From Candidatus Accumulibacter sp. 66-26 (GTDB taxonomy: Bacteria; Pseudomonadota; Gammaproteobacteria; Burkholderiales; Rhodocyclaceae): a DNA stretch of 64,000 nucleotides. Shown in pieces: positions 27,382 to 35,995 of this stretch. The position numbers were made by a program, and so were the translations under genes. The notes under the pieces are model-generated. The model worked only from the letters and a program-made list of their open reading frames with translations, searched no databases and was not told where the DNA came from. Each line of letters opens with the position of its first letter. Position 1 is the first letter of the stretch. The DNA lies in the NCBI GenBank assembly GCA_001897745.1, contig MKUH01000014.1, forward strand, positions 1 through 64,000. The letters run 5' to 3'.

Positions 27382-30300
27382 ATGATCGACAAAACCAAAA
27401 TCCTCGCCGGCCTGCGTGGCCCGAAAACCAAACGTTACGGGCTGCGCTTCCTGATCGCCGTCGCGGTCGTCGGCGTCCTCGGGTTCTTCGTCCTGCCGCC
27501 AATCGTCAAGTCCGTGCTGCTCGATCAGTTGGGCACGGCCCTGCATCGCAAGGTGACGGTCGAGCGCGTCTATATCAACCCTTACACGCTGGCCGTCCAG
27601 GTCGACGGGGTGGCCATTCACGAGCGCGAGGGCGTGGGACAGGCAGCGGAGACGGTCGCCGGTTTCGACAGCCTTTATCTGAACCTGCAGCTCTCGTCGC
27701 TGCTGCGCGGCGGGCCGGTGTTCAGCGAGATCCGCCTCGCCGGCCCGCGCCTGAAGGTCGTGCGCCTGCCTGATCGGAGCTACAACTTTTCCGACCTGAT
27801 CGACGAGTTCATGGCACGCCCCGAGTCGACCGATCCGACGCCGCGCTTCTCGCTCAACAACATCCAGATCGCCGGCGGCCGCCTCGAATTCGACGACCGC
27901 GTGCTCGACGAGAAGCACGTGATCGGCGACATCGTGCTCACCCTGCCGTTCATCTCCAGCCTGCCGAACTACGTCGAGTCCTTCGTCGAGCCTGCCTTCT
28001 CGGCGACCATCGACGGCGCGCCGCTGGCCCTGACGGGGCGCAGCAAGCCTTTCGCCGATTCGCGCGAGAGCGAACTGGCGCTCGATCTCGACAAGCTGCA
28101 GTTGGCGCAGTACTTCGATTACCTGCCGGTGCAGGTGCCGGTCAAGCTGGCTTCCGCTTCGCTCGACAGCGACCTCAAGCTGGTCTTCCGCGAGGAGCAG
28201 GGGCAGCCGTCCACGCTGACCGTCTCCGGCCGCGTCGCGCTGAACGATCTGTCGCTCAAGGAGTCGGGCGGGGCGCCGCTGGCTTCGCTGCGCCGCCTCG
28301 AAGTCGATCTCGCCGCGCTCGATCTGCTCAAGCGCCACGCACAGGTCGAGCGCGTCGTGCTCGATACGCCGGTACTGCACGCGCGGGCCACGCCGCAGGG
28401 CACGCTCAACTGGCTGGACCTGCTGCCCAAGGCGCCGGCCACGCCGGAGAAGGCCGCGCCGGGGGCCGCGCAGCCGGCCTTCGCCTGGTCGTTGGGCGAA
28501 GCCAGCGTCAAGGGCGGCGCCCTCCAGTGGCTCGACGAATCGCGCGGCAAGGCGGTGCGCGCCAGCGTCGAGGGGATCGACGCAACGCTCAAGCACCTCG
28601 ACAGCCAGGGCGAGAAGGCTGGCGCTTTCGATTTCGCGTGGCGGGTGAGCGCCGGCGACTGGCTGAAGGTGGACGCGTTGGCGATCAAAGGCGGGCAGAT
28701 CAATCTGGCCAAGCGCGAAGTGCTGCTCGGCGAGGTTACGACGCGCGGCGTGCGCGTCCAGGCCCTGCGCGGCAAGGACGGCGTCCTTGACTGGATCGAG
28801 CCACCGGCGCTGCGCGCGCAGGCGCCGGCCGGGAAGAACGCGAAAGCGGCGGGGAGTCGGGCGGAGAGCGATGCGCCGTGGAAGGTGACGGTCGCCAAAT
28901 ACCATGCCGAGGACGTGGCGCTGCGCTTCGAGGACAAAGCGATCCGGCCGGCGACGATCCACACCGTGCAGAACCTGACGATCGACGCCGAGAATCTGAG
29001 CACGGCGCCGGGAACGACGGCGCAACTGTCCACGCGCTTCGGCCTGAACAAGAAGGGCGAAGTGGCGGTGAGCGGCAAGCTTCGCCCCTTCCCCCTCGAC
29101 GCCGATCTGGCGCTCGACCTCAAGGCGATCGAACTGCTGCCCCTGCAACCGTACTTCACCCAGAAGCTCAACGTTTCGGTGACGCGCGGACAGCTCACCC
29201 TGAAGGGCGCCCTGCAAGTGCACGAGCGCACCGGGAAGGAGGGGAAGGACGGGAAGGAAGGCTACGCCGGCGGCTTCAGCGGGCAGGCGACGATCGGCGA
29301 TTTCCACGCCGTCGACAAGATCAATTCGGCCGACTTCCTGAAATGGAAGTCCTTCTACTTCGGACACATCGACGCGCGTCTCAATCCCGATTCGCTGACG
29401 GTCGGCGACATCGCGCTCGCCGATTTCTTCGCGCGCATCATCGTCAGCCCGGAAGGCAAGCTCAACCTGCTGCAGATCGTTCGCCGCGACGAGGCGGCGC
29501 CGACGCCGGTCGTTCCCGCGCCGGCGCTGGATGCTGCGCCGGCCGGCAAGGGCGAGGGCAAGGCGAGCGCCCCGGTTGCCGAAAAGGCGGCGCCGCCGAT
29601 GCCGATCCGCATCGGCAAGGTGACGCTGCAGGGCGGCAGCGTCAATTTCAGCGACAACTTCGTGAAGCCGAACTATTCGGCCAACCTGCGCCAGATCGGC
29701 GGCCAGCTGTCCGGCCTGTCGTCGGCGCCGGACAGCGTCGCGACGCTCGATCTGCGCGGCAGCTACGACGACGTCGCGCCGCTCACCGTCAAGGCCCGCC
29801 TGAATCCGCTGGCGGCCAAGCCGTATCTCGATCTCGACGCCGAGGTGAAGGGCATCGAACTGACGCCGTTCTCGCCGTACTCCGGCAAGTACGCCGGCTA
29901 CGCGATCGAGAAAGGAAAGCTCTCGCTGTTCGTCAAATACAAGATCGAGAACGACCAGCTGCAGGCCGAAAACCGCGTCTTCCTCGACCAGCTGACCTTC
30001 GGCGATCCGGTGGAAAGCGCCGATGCGACCAAGCTGCCGGTCAAACTGGCGCTGGCCCTGCTGAAGAACCGCCAGGGCGAGATCGACATCAACCTGCCGA
30101 TCTCGGGTTCGCTCAGCGATCCGGAATTCAGCATCGGCGGGCTGGTCGTCAAGGTCATCGTCAACCTCTTCGTGAAGGCCGTCACCTCGCCCTTCGCGCT
30201 GCTCGGTTCCCTGTTCGGCGGTGGCGAGGAGTTGTCCTATCTCGAATTCGATGCCGGACGCAACGCGATCACGCCGGCCGGGCAGCAGCGTCTCGAAACG

Positions 30301-30813
30301 CTCGCCAAGGCGCTCAACGACCGTCCGTCGCTCAAGCTGGAGATCGACGGGCGCGTCGATGTCGAGCGCGACCGCGAGGGCCTCAAGCGTGCATTGATGG
30401 AAGGCCTGGTGCGTACGCAGAAGCGCAACGACATGGTGCGCAAGGGCGTCGAGGCCGGCTCGGCCGACGACGTCGTCGTCGAGGCGAAGGAGTATCCGGC
30501 GCTGCTGGCCCGCGCCTATCGCGCCGAGAAATTCCCCAAGCCGCGCAATCTGGTCGGACTCGTCAAGGACCTGCCGGTCGAGGAAATGGAGAAGCTGATC
30601 CTGACCAACATCGCGGTGAGCGACGACGATCTGCGCGCCCTGGCGACCCGGCGCGCCCAGGTCGTGCGCGACTGGCTGGTGAGCCGTGCCGGCGTGCCGT
30701 CTGAGCGCATCTTCCTGCTGCCGGCCAAGCTCGAAGCGCCGGCGGACAAGGTGGGCGCCGCCGACGACAAGGCCAAGGCGAAAGCCAGCCGCGTCGATTT
30801 TTCGTTGAAGTAG
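27382..30813 (+). CDS. Large AsmA-like / DUF748 family envelope protein with OmpA-like tail
   Basis: 1143 residues. One N-terminal membrane helix (about 20-43) anchors a very long periplasmic region of AsmA/DUF748 type beta-sheet repeats (for example LYLNLQLSSLLRGGPVFSEI, ALDLDKLQLAQYFDYLP, LNLLQIVRR). Such proteins are thought to form hydrophobic grooves that carry phospholipids between membranes. The last about 200 residues resemble an OmpA-like peptidoglycan-contact region: SYLEFDAGRNAITPAGQQRL, then RRAQVVRDWLVSRAGVPSER close to the end. An alanine/lysine-rich linker lies near 705-740. The ATG at 27382 is taken; a start at 27340 would add 14 residues. It is followed by rmuC after 55 nt. 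Confidence 0.85.
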   Translation: MIDKTKILAGLRGPKTKRYGLRFLIAVAVVGVLGFFVLPPIVKSVLLDQLGTALHRKVTVERVYINPYTLAVQVDGVAIHEREGVGQAAETVAGFDSLYLNLQLSSLLRGGPVFSEIRLAGPRLKVVRLPDRSYNFSDLIDEFMARPESTDPTPRFSLNNIQIAGGRLEFDDRVLDEKHVIGDIVLTLPFISSLPNYVESFVEPAFSATIDGAPLALTGRSKPFADSRESELALDLDKLQLAQYFDYLPVQVPVKLASASLDSDLKLVFREEQGQPSTLTVSGRVALNDLSLKESGGAPLASLRRLEVDLAALDLLKRHAQVERVVLDTPVLHARATPQGTLNWLDLLPKAPATPEKAAPGAAQPAFAWSLGEASVKGGALQWLDESRGKAVRASVEGIDATLKHLDSQGEKAGAFDFAWRVSAGDWLKVDALAIKGGQINLAKREVLLGEVTTRGVRVQALRGKDGVLDWIEPPALRAQAPAGKNAKAAGSRAESDAPWKVTVAKYHAEDVALRFEDKAIRPATIHTVQNLTIDAENLSTAPGTTAQLSTRFGLNKKGEVAVSGKLRPFPLDADLALDLKAIELLPLQPYFTQKLNVSVTRGQLTLKGALQVHERTGKEGKDGKEGYAGGFSGQATIGDFHAVDKINSADFLKWKSFYFGHIDARLNPDSLTVGDIALADFFARIIVSPEGKLNLLQIVRRDEAAPTPVVPAPALDAAPAGKGEGKASAPVAEKAAPPMPIRIGKVTLQGGSVNFSDNFVKPNYSANLRQIGGQLSGLSSAPDSVATLDLRGSYDDVAPLTVKARLNPLAAKPYLDLDAEVKGIELTPFSPYSGKYAGYAIEKGKLSLFVKYKIENDQLQAENRVFLDQLTFGDPVESADATKLPVKLALALLKNRQGEIDINLPISGSLSDPEFSIGGLVVKVIVNLFVKAVTSPFALLGSLFGGGEELSYLEFDAGRNAITPAGQQRLETLAKALNDRPSLKLEIDGRVDVERDREGLKRALMEGLVRTQKRNDMVRKGVEAGSADDVVVEAKEYPALLARAYRAEKFPKPRNLVGLVKDLPVEEMEKLILTNIAVSDDDLRALATRRAQVVRDWLVSRAGVPSERIFLLPAKLEAPADKVGAADDKAKAKASRVDFSLK

Positions 30814-30868
30814 CGGTTTTCGCAATGAGGGTTCTGCCGGTTCGCCGGGTTTTTGAAAGTCACGTGGG

Positions 30869-32230
30869 ATGAATGAAGTCGTGTTGTACGGACTGCTGCT
30901 GGTCGCGGTGGTCGTGTTGCTGCTGCAACTGTTGCTGCTTCAGCGCAGCGCCCGTCAGGGCGATCCGCTGGAAGGCAGCGCGCCGTATTTTCGCGCGCTG
31001 GAAAACGGGCTGGAACGCGTCGAGCGCGAATTGCGCGAGGAGCTCGCGCGCAGCCGTCAGGAAGCGGGGCAGGCGGCGCGCGGCGACCGCGAGGAGCAGT
31101 CGCAGTCGCTGGCGCGGCTGGCGGCCACGCTGTCCGACCGCCTCGCCCAGCTCGGCACCCTGCAGGCACAGCAGCTCGACGCCTTCGCGCAGCAGCTCGC
31201 GCGCCTCACGCAGAGCAACGAAGCGCGTTCCGAGCAATTGCGGCAGGCCGTCGAAACGCGCCTGTCGGCGATCCAGAACGACAACGCCGCGAAGCTCGAG
31301 GAAATGCGCAAGACGGTCGACGAGAAGCTGCACGCGACGCTCGAGCAGCGCCTCGGCGATTCGTTCAAGCTCGTCAGCGAGCGCCTGGAGCAGGTGCATC
31401 GCGGCCTCGGCGAGATGCAGACGCTGGCCGCCGGCGTCGGCGACCTGAAGAAGGTGCTGACCAACGTCAAGACGCGCGGCACCTGGGGCGAGGTGCAGCT
31501 CGAGGCGCTGCTCGAACAGGTGCTGACCGCCGAGCAGTACGAGAAGAACGTGGCGACGCGCCCGAAGAGCAACGACCGCGTCGAGTTTGCGATCAGGCTG
31601 CCGGGCCGCGAGAGTGGCTCCGGCGAAAGTCGCCCGGTGTGGCTGCCGATCGACGCGAAATTCCCGCTCGAGGACTACCAGCGCCTGGTCGAGGCGCAGG
31701 ACCGGGCAGACCCCGTGGCGGTAGAGCTGGCGGCCAAGGCGCTGGAAATGCGCCTGCGCGACGAGGCGAAAACGATCCGCGAGAAGTACATCGAGCCGCC
31801 GCACACCACGGACTTCGCGATCCTCTACCTGCCGACCGAAGGGCTGTACGCCGAAGCCCTGCGCCGGCCGGGGTTGGCCGACGCGCTGCAGCGCGACAGC
31901 CGGATCAGCATCGCCGGCCCGACGACGCTGGCGGCCCTGCTCAACAGTCTGCAGATGGGCTTCCGCACGCTGGCCATCGAGAAGCGCTCGTCCGAGGTCT
32001 GGGCCGTGCTCGGCGCGATCAAGACCGAATTCGGCAAGTTCGGCGAAGCGCTCGACGCGACGCGCAAGAAGCTCGAGCAGGCGACCAAGAGCATCGACGC
32101 GGCCGGCGTGCGCACGCGCCAGATCGAGCGCAAGCTGAAAGGCGTCGAGGCGCTGCCGGTGCCCGAGGCGCAGGCTCAGCTCGGCGCGCTCGAGGAAATC
32201 GACAGCGTCGACGAAGAGTCGCCGGCTTGA
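30869..32230 (+). CDS. rmuC: DNA recombination protein RmuC homologue
   Basis: 453 residues. N-terminal hydrophobic segment (VLYGLLLVAVVVLLLQLLLLQ), then a long coiled coil (about 40-190, rich in Glu/Arg/Gln/Leu), then the RmuC core: VKTRGTWGEVQLEALLEQVL, PVWLPIDAKFPLEDYQRL, EPPHTTDFAILYLPTEGLYAE, and AGPTTLAALLNSLQMGFRTL. RmuC has a PD-(D/E)XK nuclease-like fold and limits recombination between short inverted repeats in E. coli; the exact biochemical act is not settled. Its stop overlaps the proposed TTG start of the DUF3293 gene. Confidence 0.93.
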   Translation: MNEVVLYGLLLVAVVVLLLQLLLLQRSARQGDPLEGSAPYFRALENGLERVERELREELARSRQEAGQAARGDREEQSQSLARLAATLSDRLAQLGTLQAQQLDAFAQQLARLTQSNEARSEQLRQAVETRLSAIQNDNAAKLEEMRKTVDEKLHATLEQRLGDSFKLVSERLEQVHRGLGEMQTLAAGVGDLKKVLTNVKTRGTWGEVQLEALLEQVLTAEQYEKNVATRPKSNDRVEFAIRLPGRESGSGESRPVWLPIDAKFPLEDYQRLVEAQDRADPVAVELAAKALEMRLRDEAKTIREKYIEPPHTTDFAILYLPTEGLYAEALRRPGLADALQRDSRISIAGPTTLAALLNSLQMGFRTLAIEKRSSEVWAVLGAIKTEFGKFGEALDATRKKLEQATKSIDAAGVRTRQIERKLKGVEALPVPEAQAQLGALEEIDSVDEESPA

Positions 32231-32658
32231 CCCCGCATTCCCCGGAACTCGAAGCCGCCTTCTGCGCCACCGCCTACCGGGTCGAAACGCCGGCCGGCCG
32301 CTTCGATCTGCGCGTCGCGCAAGCGCTGCCGGCGGCCTTCGCCTCCTGGCTGGAGGCGCAGAACGTTTCCTTCTGGGGCGTCGTCACCGCCTATAATCCG
32401 GCGTCGCGGCGTCTGCCCGACGACGTCAATCGGCAGGCGTCGGTCGCCCTGTTCAAGGCCGCAAGCGTCGCCGGTTGGCGCGCCTATCCGGCGTGCAATC
32501 TGGCCGATGCCGGCGACTGGCCGCCGGAGCCCGGCTGGCTGCTGCTGGGCGGCGACGAGGCCGGCCTGTGCGCGCTGGCGCGCGAATTTTCCCAGGTCGC
32601 CGTGCTTTGCGCCGCCGCGGGCGAGACGCCGCGTTTGCGCTGGTTGCCGGCGGCGTGA
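32227..32658 (+). CDS. DUF3293 domain protein
   Basis: 143 residues of the DUF3293 family, visible from ELEAAFCATAYRVETP, the hallmark WGVVTAYNPASRRLPDDVN and the closing VLCAAAGETPRLRWLP. Function is unknown. The likely start is a TTG at 32227 that shares bases with the rmuC stop (TTGA), so translation is coupled to rmuC; no ATG lies near and the family usually has this N-terminal length. Confidence 0.75.
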   Translation: MTPHSPELEAAFCATAYRVETPAGRFDLRVAQALPAAFASWLEAQNVSFWGVVTAYNPASRRLPDDVNRQASVALFKAASVAGWRAYPACNLADAGDWPPEPGWLLLGGDEAGLCALAREFSQVAVLCAAAGETPRLRWLPAA

Positions 32659-32724
32659 AAAAGTAGGCGCGACGGGCGCGGAAAAGCGCCTAAAATGCCG
32701 CTACAACAAGAGTGATAGATAGCA

Positions 32725-35130
32725 ATGGGCAAGCATATAGGTCGTTTCGAGATACTGCGCGAACTTGGGAGGGGGGCGCAGAGCGTCGTCTATCTGGCGC
32801 GCGATCCGCATCTGGAGCGGGAAGTCGCGATCAAGACGCTGCATTTTTCACAACCCGATCCGCGCCAGAACGAGCAACTGCTCACCGAGGCGCGCATGGT
32901 CAGCCAGCTGCGGCACCCCAACGTCGTGCCGATTTTCGAGGCCGGAGAGGAAGAGGGCGACCTCTACCTCGTCTTCGAATACGTGGCGGGGAAGAACCTC
33001 GGCGAGTATCTGAAGGCCAGCGGCGCCCTCTCGCCGGTCAAGGCGATCGCGATCATGCGCCCGATCCTCGACGCCATCGGCCATGCCCACGCGGCGGGCA
33101 TCATCCACCGCGACCTGAAACCGACCAACATCCTGATCAACGAGGACGGCGTGCCGCGCGTGATGGACTTCGGCATCGCCGCCCGCGTCGAAACCCCGAC
33201 CCACGAAGGCGCGCACTTCACCGGGACGCCCGCCTACATGGCCCCGGAGTACATCACCGATCACGTGATCGGCGAGCGTACCGACATCTTCGCCGCCGGA
33301 CTCGTCTTCTACGAACTGCTCACCGGCCGGCGCGCCGTGCAGGGGCGCGATGCCTTTCAGGTGATGAACCGGATCGCCAATGAGAACATCGTCCTGCCGA
33401 CGGATGGCAGCGTGAATCTCGACGACCGCATCGTCGACCTCCTCTACAAGGCGCTGGCGCGCGACCCGCAGAGCCGCTACGAATCGGCGGCGCAGATGAG
33501 CGATGCCTTCGACGCCTATCTCGAACCGGATGAGGTGACGCCGCCGGCCGATGTGAAGCAGAGCACGATCGATTTTCTGCTCCGGCGCATGCGCCACAAG
33601 AGCGATTTCCCGGCGCTCTCCGAGTCGGTCAGCGCGATCAACAAGATGACCACGTCGGACAAGGAGAGCGTCGCCCAGCTTTCGATGTCGATCCTCAAGG
33701 ACTTTGCGCTGACCAACAAGATCCTGCGTCTGGTCAATTCGGCGTACTACCGGCAGGCCGGCGGCGGCAACATCAGCACCGTTTCGCGCGCGGTGCTCGT
33801 GCTCGGCTTCGACGCCGTGCGCAACATCGCGATCACCGTACTCCTCTTCGAGCACCTGCAAAACAAGAGCAACGCCAACCAGCTCAAGGACGAATTCCTG
33901 CGCGCCAACCTGGCCGGCATCCTGGCGCGTGACATCGCCGCCAGGACCTCGACGCGCGACGTCGAGCAGGCCTTCATCTGCTCGATGTTCCACAACCTCG
34001 GACGCCTGCTCAGCCAGTACTACTTCCCTGAGGAGAGCGAGGAGATCAAGAAGCTGCAGCTGCAGAAGCCGGGTGCCGAAGAGGCGGTGGTGATCCAGGT
34101 GTTGGGCATTTCCTTCGAGGATCTGGGCATCGGCATCGCCCGCACCTGGGGCTTCCCCAGCCTGATCGTGGGCAGCATGCGCAAGCTGCCGGCCGGCAAC
34201 GTGCGCAAGCCAGCGGCGGCCGAGGACCGGCTGCGCGTCCTGTCCGGCTTTTCCAACGAGCTGTGCCGGCTGATCGCCGAGGTCGCGCCCGAGCAGCGGC
34301 ACAAGGAACTGCGCAAGCTCAGCGCGCGCTTCGGCGACAGCGTGCCGCTCAGCGAGCAGGAACTGCAGCAGACGATGGAGAAATCCTTCGAGGCGGTGGC
34401 GCAGTTCGCCAGCATCATCCACCTCAACCTGCAGCTCACGTCCTTCGGGCGCCAGATCAAGGCCTGGGGCGGCAGCCGCGTCAATCTCGCGCAGACCGAG
34501 GACACCCTGGCCGGCGGCGACAGCCTGTCGGGCACCGTGCTCTCCGATTCGGTCCCGGCCGGCGCCGCCGGAAGCCTCGGGCAGGCCGGCGATACGGCGG
34601 CGGGCGATCAGGTCGGCGCAGCCGAGGCGATCCTGACCGCCGGTATCCAGGACATCAGCAATACGCTGGTCGAGGATTTCAAGCTCAACGACGTGCTGCG
34701 CATCATCCTCGAGACGATGTACCGCGCCAAGGGCTTCAAGCGTGTCATCCTGTGCATCCGCGACGCGAAGAACAACGCGATGCTCGGCCGCTTCGGCTTC
34801 GGCCCCGATGCGCCTGACGTCGCCAAGCGTTTCAACTTCCCGCTTTCCTTCACGCCGGATATCTTCCATGCGGCGCTCTCGAAAGGGGTCGACATCCTGA
34901 TCAGCGACACCAACGACCCGAAGATCGCCACGCGCATCCCGGACTGGTTCCGCAAGGGCGTCGCGGCCGAGACCTTCCTGCTCTTTCCCCTGTGCATCAA
35001 GGGCAAGCCGATGGCGCTGATCTACGCCGACCGCGACCATGCCGGCGAAATCGTTATTTCGGAGAAGGAACTGTCGCTGCTGCGCACGCTGCGCAATCAG
35101 GCGGTGCTGGCGATCAAGCAGTCGTCCTGA
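32725..35130 (+). CDS. Ser/Thr protein kinase-HDOD-GAF fusion protein
   Basis: 801 residues with three units. (1) A eukaryotic-like kinase (8-268): glycine loop LGRGAQSVV, Lys37 in VAIK, HRDLKPTN with catalytic Asp130, DFG at 148-150, and GTPAYMAPE. All key residues are present, so it should be active. (2) An HDOD domain (about 285-480) with SILKDFALTNKILRLVNSAYY and SRAVLVLGFDAVRNIAITVL. (3) A C-terminal GAF domain (about 640-795), joined through a Gly/Ser/Ala-rich linker, with LCIRDAKNNAMLGRFGFGPD and KGKPMALIYADRDHAG. No membrane helix is seen, so it is cytoplasmic. Such fusions link small-molecule sensing to phosphorylation; the target is unknown. A strong terminator follows. Confidence 0.92.
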   Translation: MGKHIGRFEILRELGRGAQSVVYLARDPHLEREVAIKTLHFSQPDPRQNEQLLTEARMVSQLRHPNVVPIFEAGEEEGDLYLVFEYVAGKNLGEYLKASGALSPVKAIAIMRPILDAIGHAHAAGIIHRDLKPTNILINEDGVPRVMDFGIAARVETPTHEGAHFTGTPAYMAPEYITDHVIGERTDIFAAGLVFYELLTGRRAVQGRDAFQVMNRIANENIVLPTDGSVNLDDRIVDLLYKALARDPQSRYESAAQMSDAFDAYLEPDEVTPPADVKQSTIDFLLRRMRHKSDFPALSESVSAINKMTTSDKESVAQLSMSILKDFALTNKILRLVNSAYYRQAGGGNISTVSRAVLVLGFDAVRNIAITVLLFEHLQNKSNANQLKDEFLRANLAGILARDIAARTSTRDVEQAFICSMFHNLGRLLSQYYFPEESEEIKKLQLQKPGAEEAVVIQVLGISFEDLGIGIARTWGFPSLIVGSMRKLPAGNVRKPAAAEDRLRVLSGFSNELCRLIAEVAPEQRHKELRKLSARFGDSVPLSEQELQQTMEKSFEAVAQFASIIHLNLQLTSFGRQIKAWGGSRVNLAQTEDTLAGGDSLSGTVLSDSVPAGAAGSLGQAGDTAAGDQVGAAEAILTAGIQDISNTLVEDFKLNDVLRIILETMYRAKGFKRVILCIRDAKNNAMLGRFGFGPDAPDVAKRFNFPLSFTPDIFHAALSKGVDILISDTNDPKIATRIPDWFRKGVAAETFLLFPLCIKGKPMALIYADRDHAGEIVISEKELSLLRTLRNQAVLAIKQSS

Positions 35131-35146
35131 GTTCGCTGCTTGCCAA

Positions 35147-35175
35147 AGAAAAGGGCGCCGCGCGGCGCCCTTTTT
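35147..35175. terminator. Bidirectional intrinsic terminator after the kinase-HDOD gene
   Basis: GGGCGCCGCGCGGCGCCC (35153-35170) folds into a strong hairpin, flanked by an A-rich stretch on the left and TTTTT on the right. It lies between the kinase gene (+) and bamD (-), and can serve both. Confidence 0.85.
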
Positions 35176-35197
35176 CGTTTCCTTCCGTTTTCCGGAC

Positions 35198-35995
35198 CTA
35201 CCAGAGCTTCCACCAGGGTTCCGGACGGTCGAGGCCGCGCACGTAGTAGGGGCTCTGCGGGAAGTTCTTGCGCATGACGCGCTCGGCGTCGTCGCGCAGG
35301 TCGTTCATGCCGAGCTGGTCGTAGCCCTTGACCATGACGAACAATGCTTCCTCGATCGCCGGCGCGTCAGGGTAGTTCTTCAGCGCGTACTGCGCGCGGT
35401 TGATCGCCGCGAGCTGGGCACCGCGCTTCATGTAGTAGCGGGCGACGTGCACTTCGTGCGAAGCCAGCGCATTGACGAGGTATTTCATGCGCGCCAGCGC
35501 GTCCGGCGCGTACTTGCTGTTCGGGAAGCGGGTCACCAACTCCTTGAACGCATCGAAGGATTCGCGCGCGCCCTTGGGATCGCGTTCGGTCATGTCCTGA
35601 TTGCTGATCGTTCCGAGAATGCCGAGGTCCTCGTTGAAGTTGACCAGGCCGCGCAGGTAATACACGTAGTCGACGTTGGGGTGGTTCGGGTGGAGCTTGA
35701 TGAAGCGCTCGCAAGCGGCGACGGCGGAGGCCGGTTCCCCCGATTTCCAGTAGGCGTAGGCGACTTCCATCTGCGCCTGCTGCGCGAAGCGGCCGTAGGG
35801 GTAACGCGATTCGAGTTTTTCGAAGTACTTGATCGACTTGTCGTAGGAGCCTTCGCTCAGGGCGTCCTTGGCTTCCGCATAGAGTTTGTTGGCCGTCCAG
35901 CCCGAAGTTTCGTCCTTGACCTCGGGCAGCAGGCCGCAGCCGGCCACGACGGTCGCGAGGAAAAGCGCTGCGATAACCGCTAAACTACGCATCAT
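35198..35995 (-). CDS. bamD: Outer membrane assembly lipoprotein BamD
   Basis: 265 residues. Lipoprotein signal MMRSLAVIAALFLATVVAGC with lipobox VAGC; the mature protein would begin at the lipidated Cys. The body is a chain of TPR repeats (AEAKDALSEGSYDKSIKYFE, FAQQAQMEVAYAYWKSGEPA, and so on), including HPNVDYVYYLRGLVNF and YARYYMKRG-like VARYYMKRGAQLAAI, which are typical of BamD/ComL. It is part of the BAM complex that inserts beta-barrels such as the TpsB and TolC proteins encoded elsewhere in this window. Its ATG overlaps the ATG of the divergent rluD gene; a TATAAT box for it lies inside rluD. Confidence 0.95.
   Translation of the reverse strand: MMRSLAVIAALFLATVVAGCGLLPEVKDETSGWTANKLYAEAKDALSEGSYDKSIKYFEKLESRYPYGRFAQQAQMEVAYAYWKSGEPASAVAACERFIKLHPNHPNVDYVYYLRGLVNFNEDLGILGTISNQDMTERDPKGARESFDAFKELVTRFPNSKYAPDALARMKYLVNALASHEVHVARYYMKRGAQLAAINRAQYALKNYPDAPAIEEALFVMVKGYDQLGMNDLRDDAERVMRKNFPQSPYYVRGLDRPEPWWKLW

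Noticed and set aside
27325..30825. A 1166-codon minus-strand frame opposite the DUF748 gene
   Set aside because: Arg/Gln/Leu-rich composition without motifs; the plus strand has an anchored protein with consistent domains.
32848..35040. A 730-codon minus-strand frame opposite the kinase-HDOD-GAF gene
   Set aside because: Artefact of high third-position GC; the kinase motifs on the plus strand settle the coding strand.
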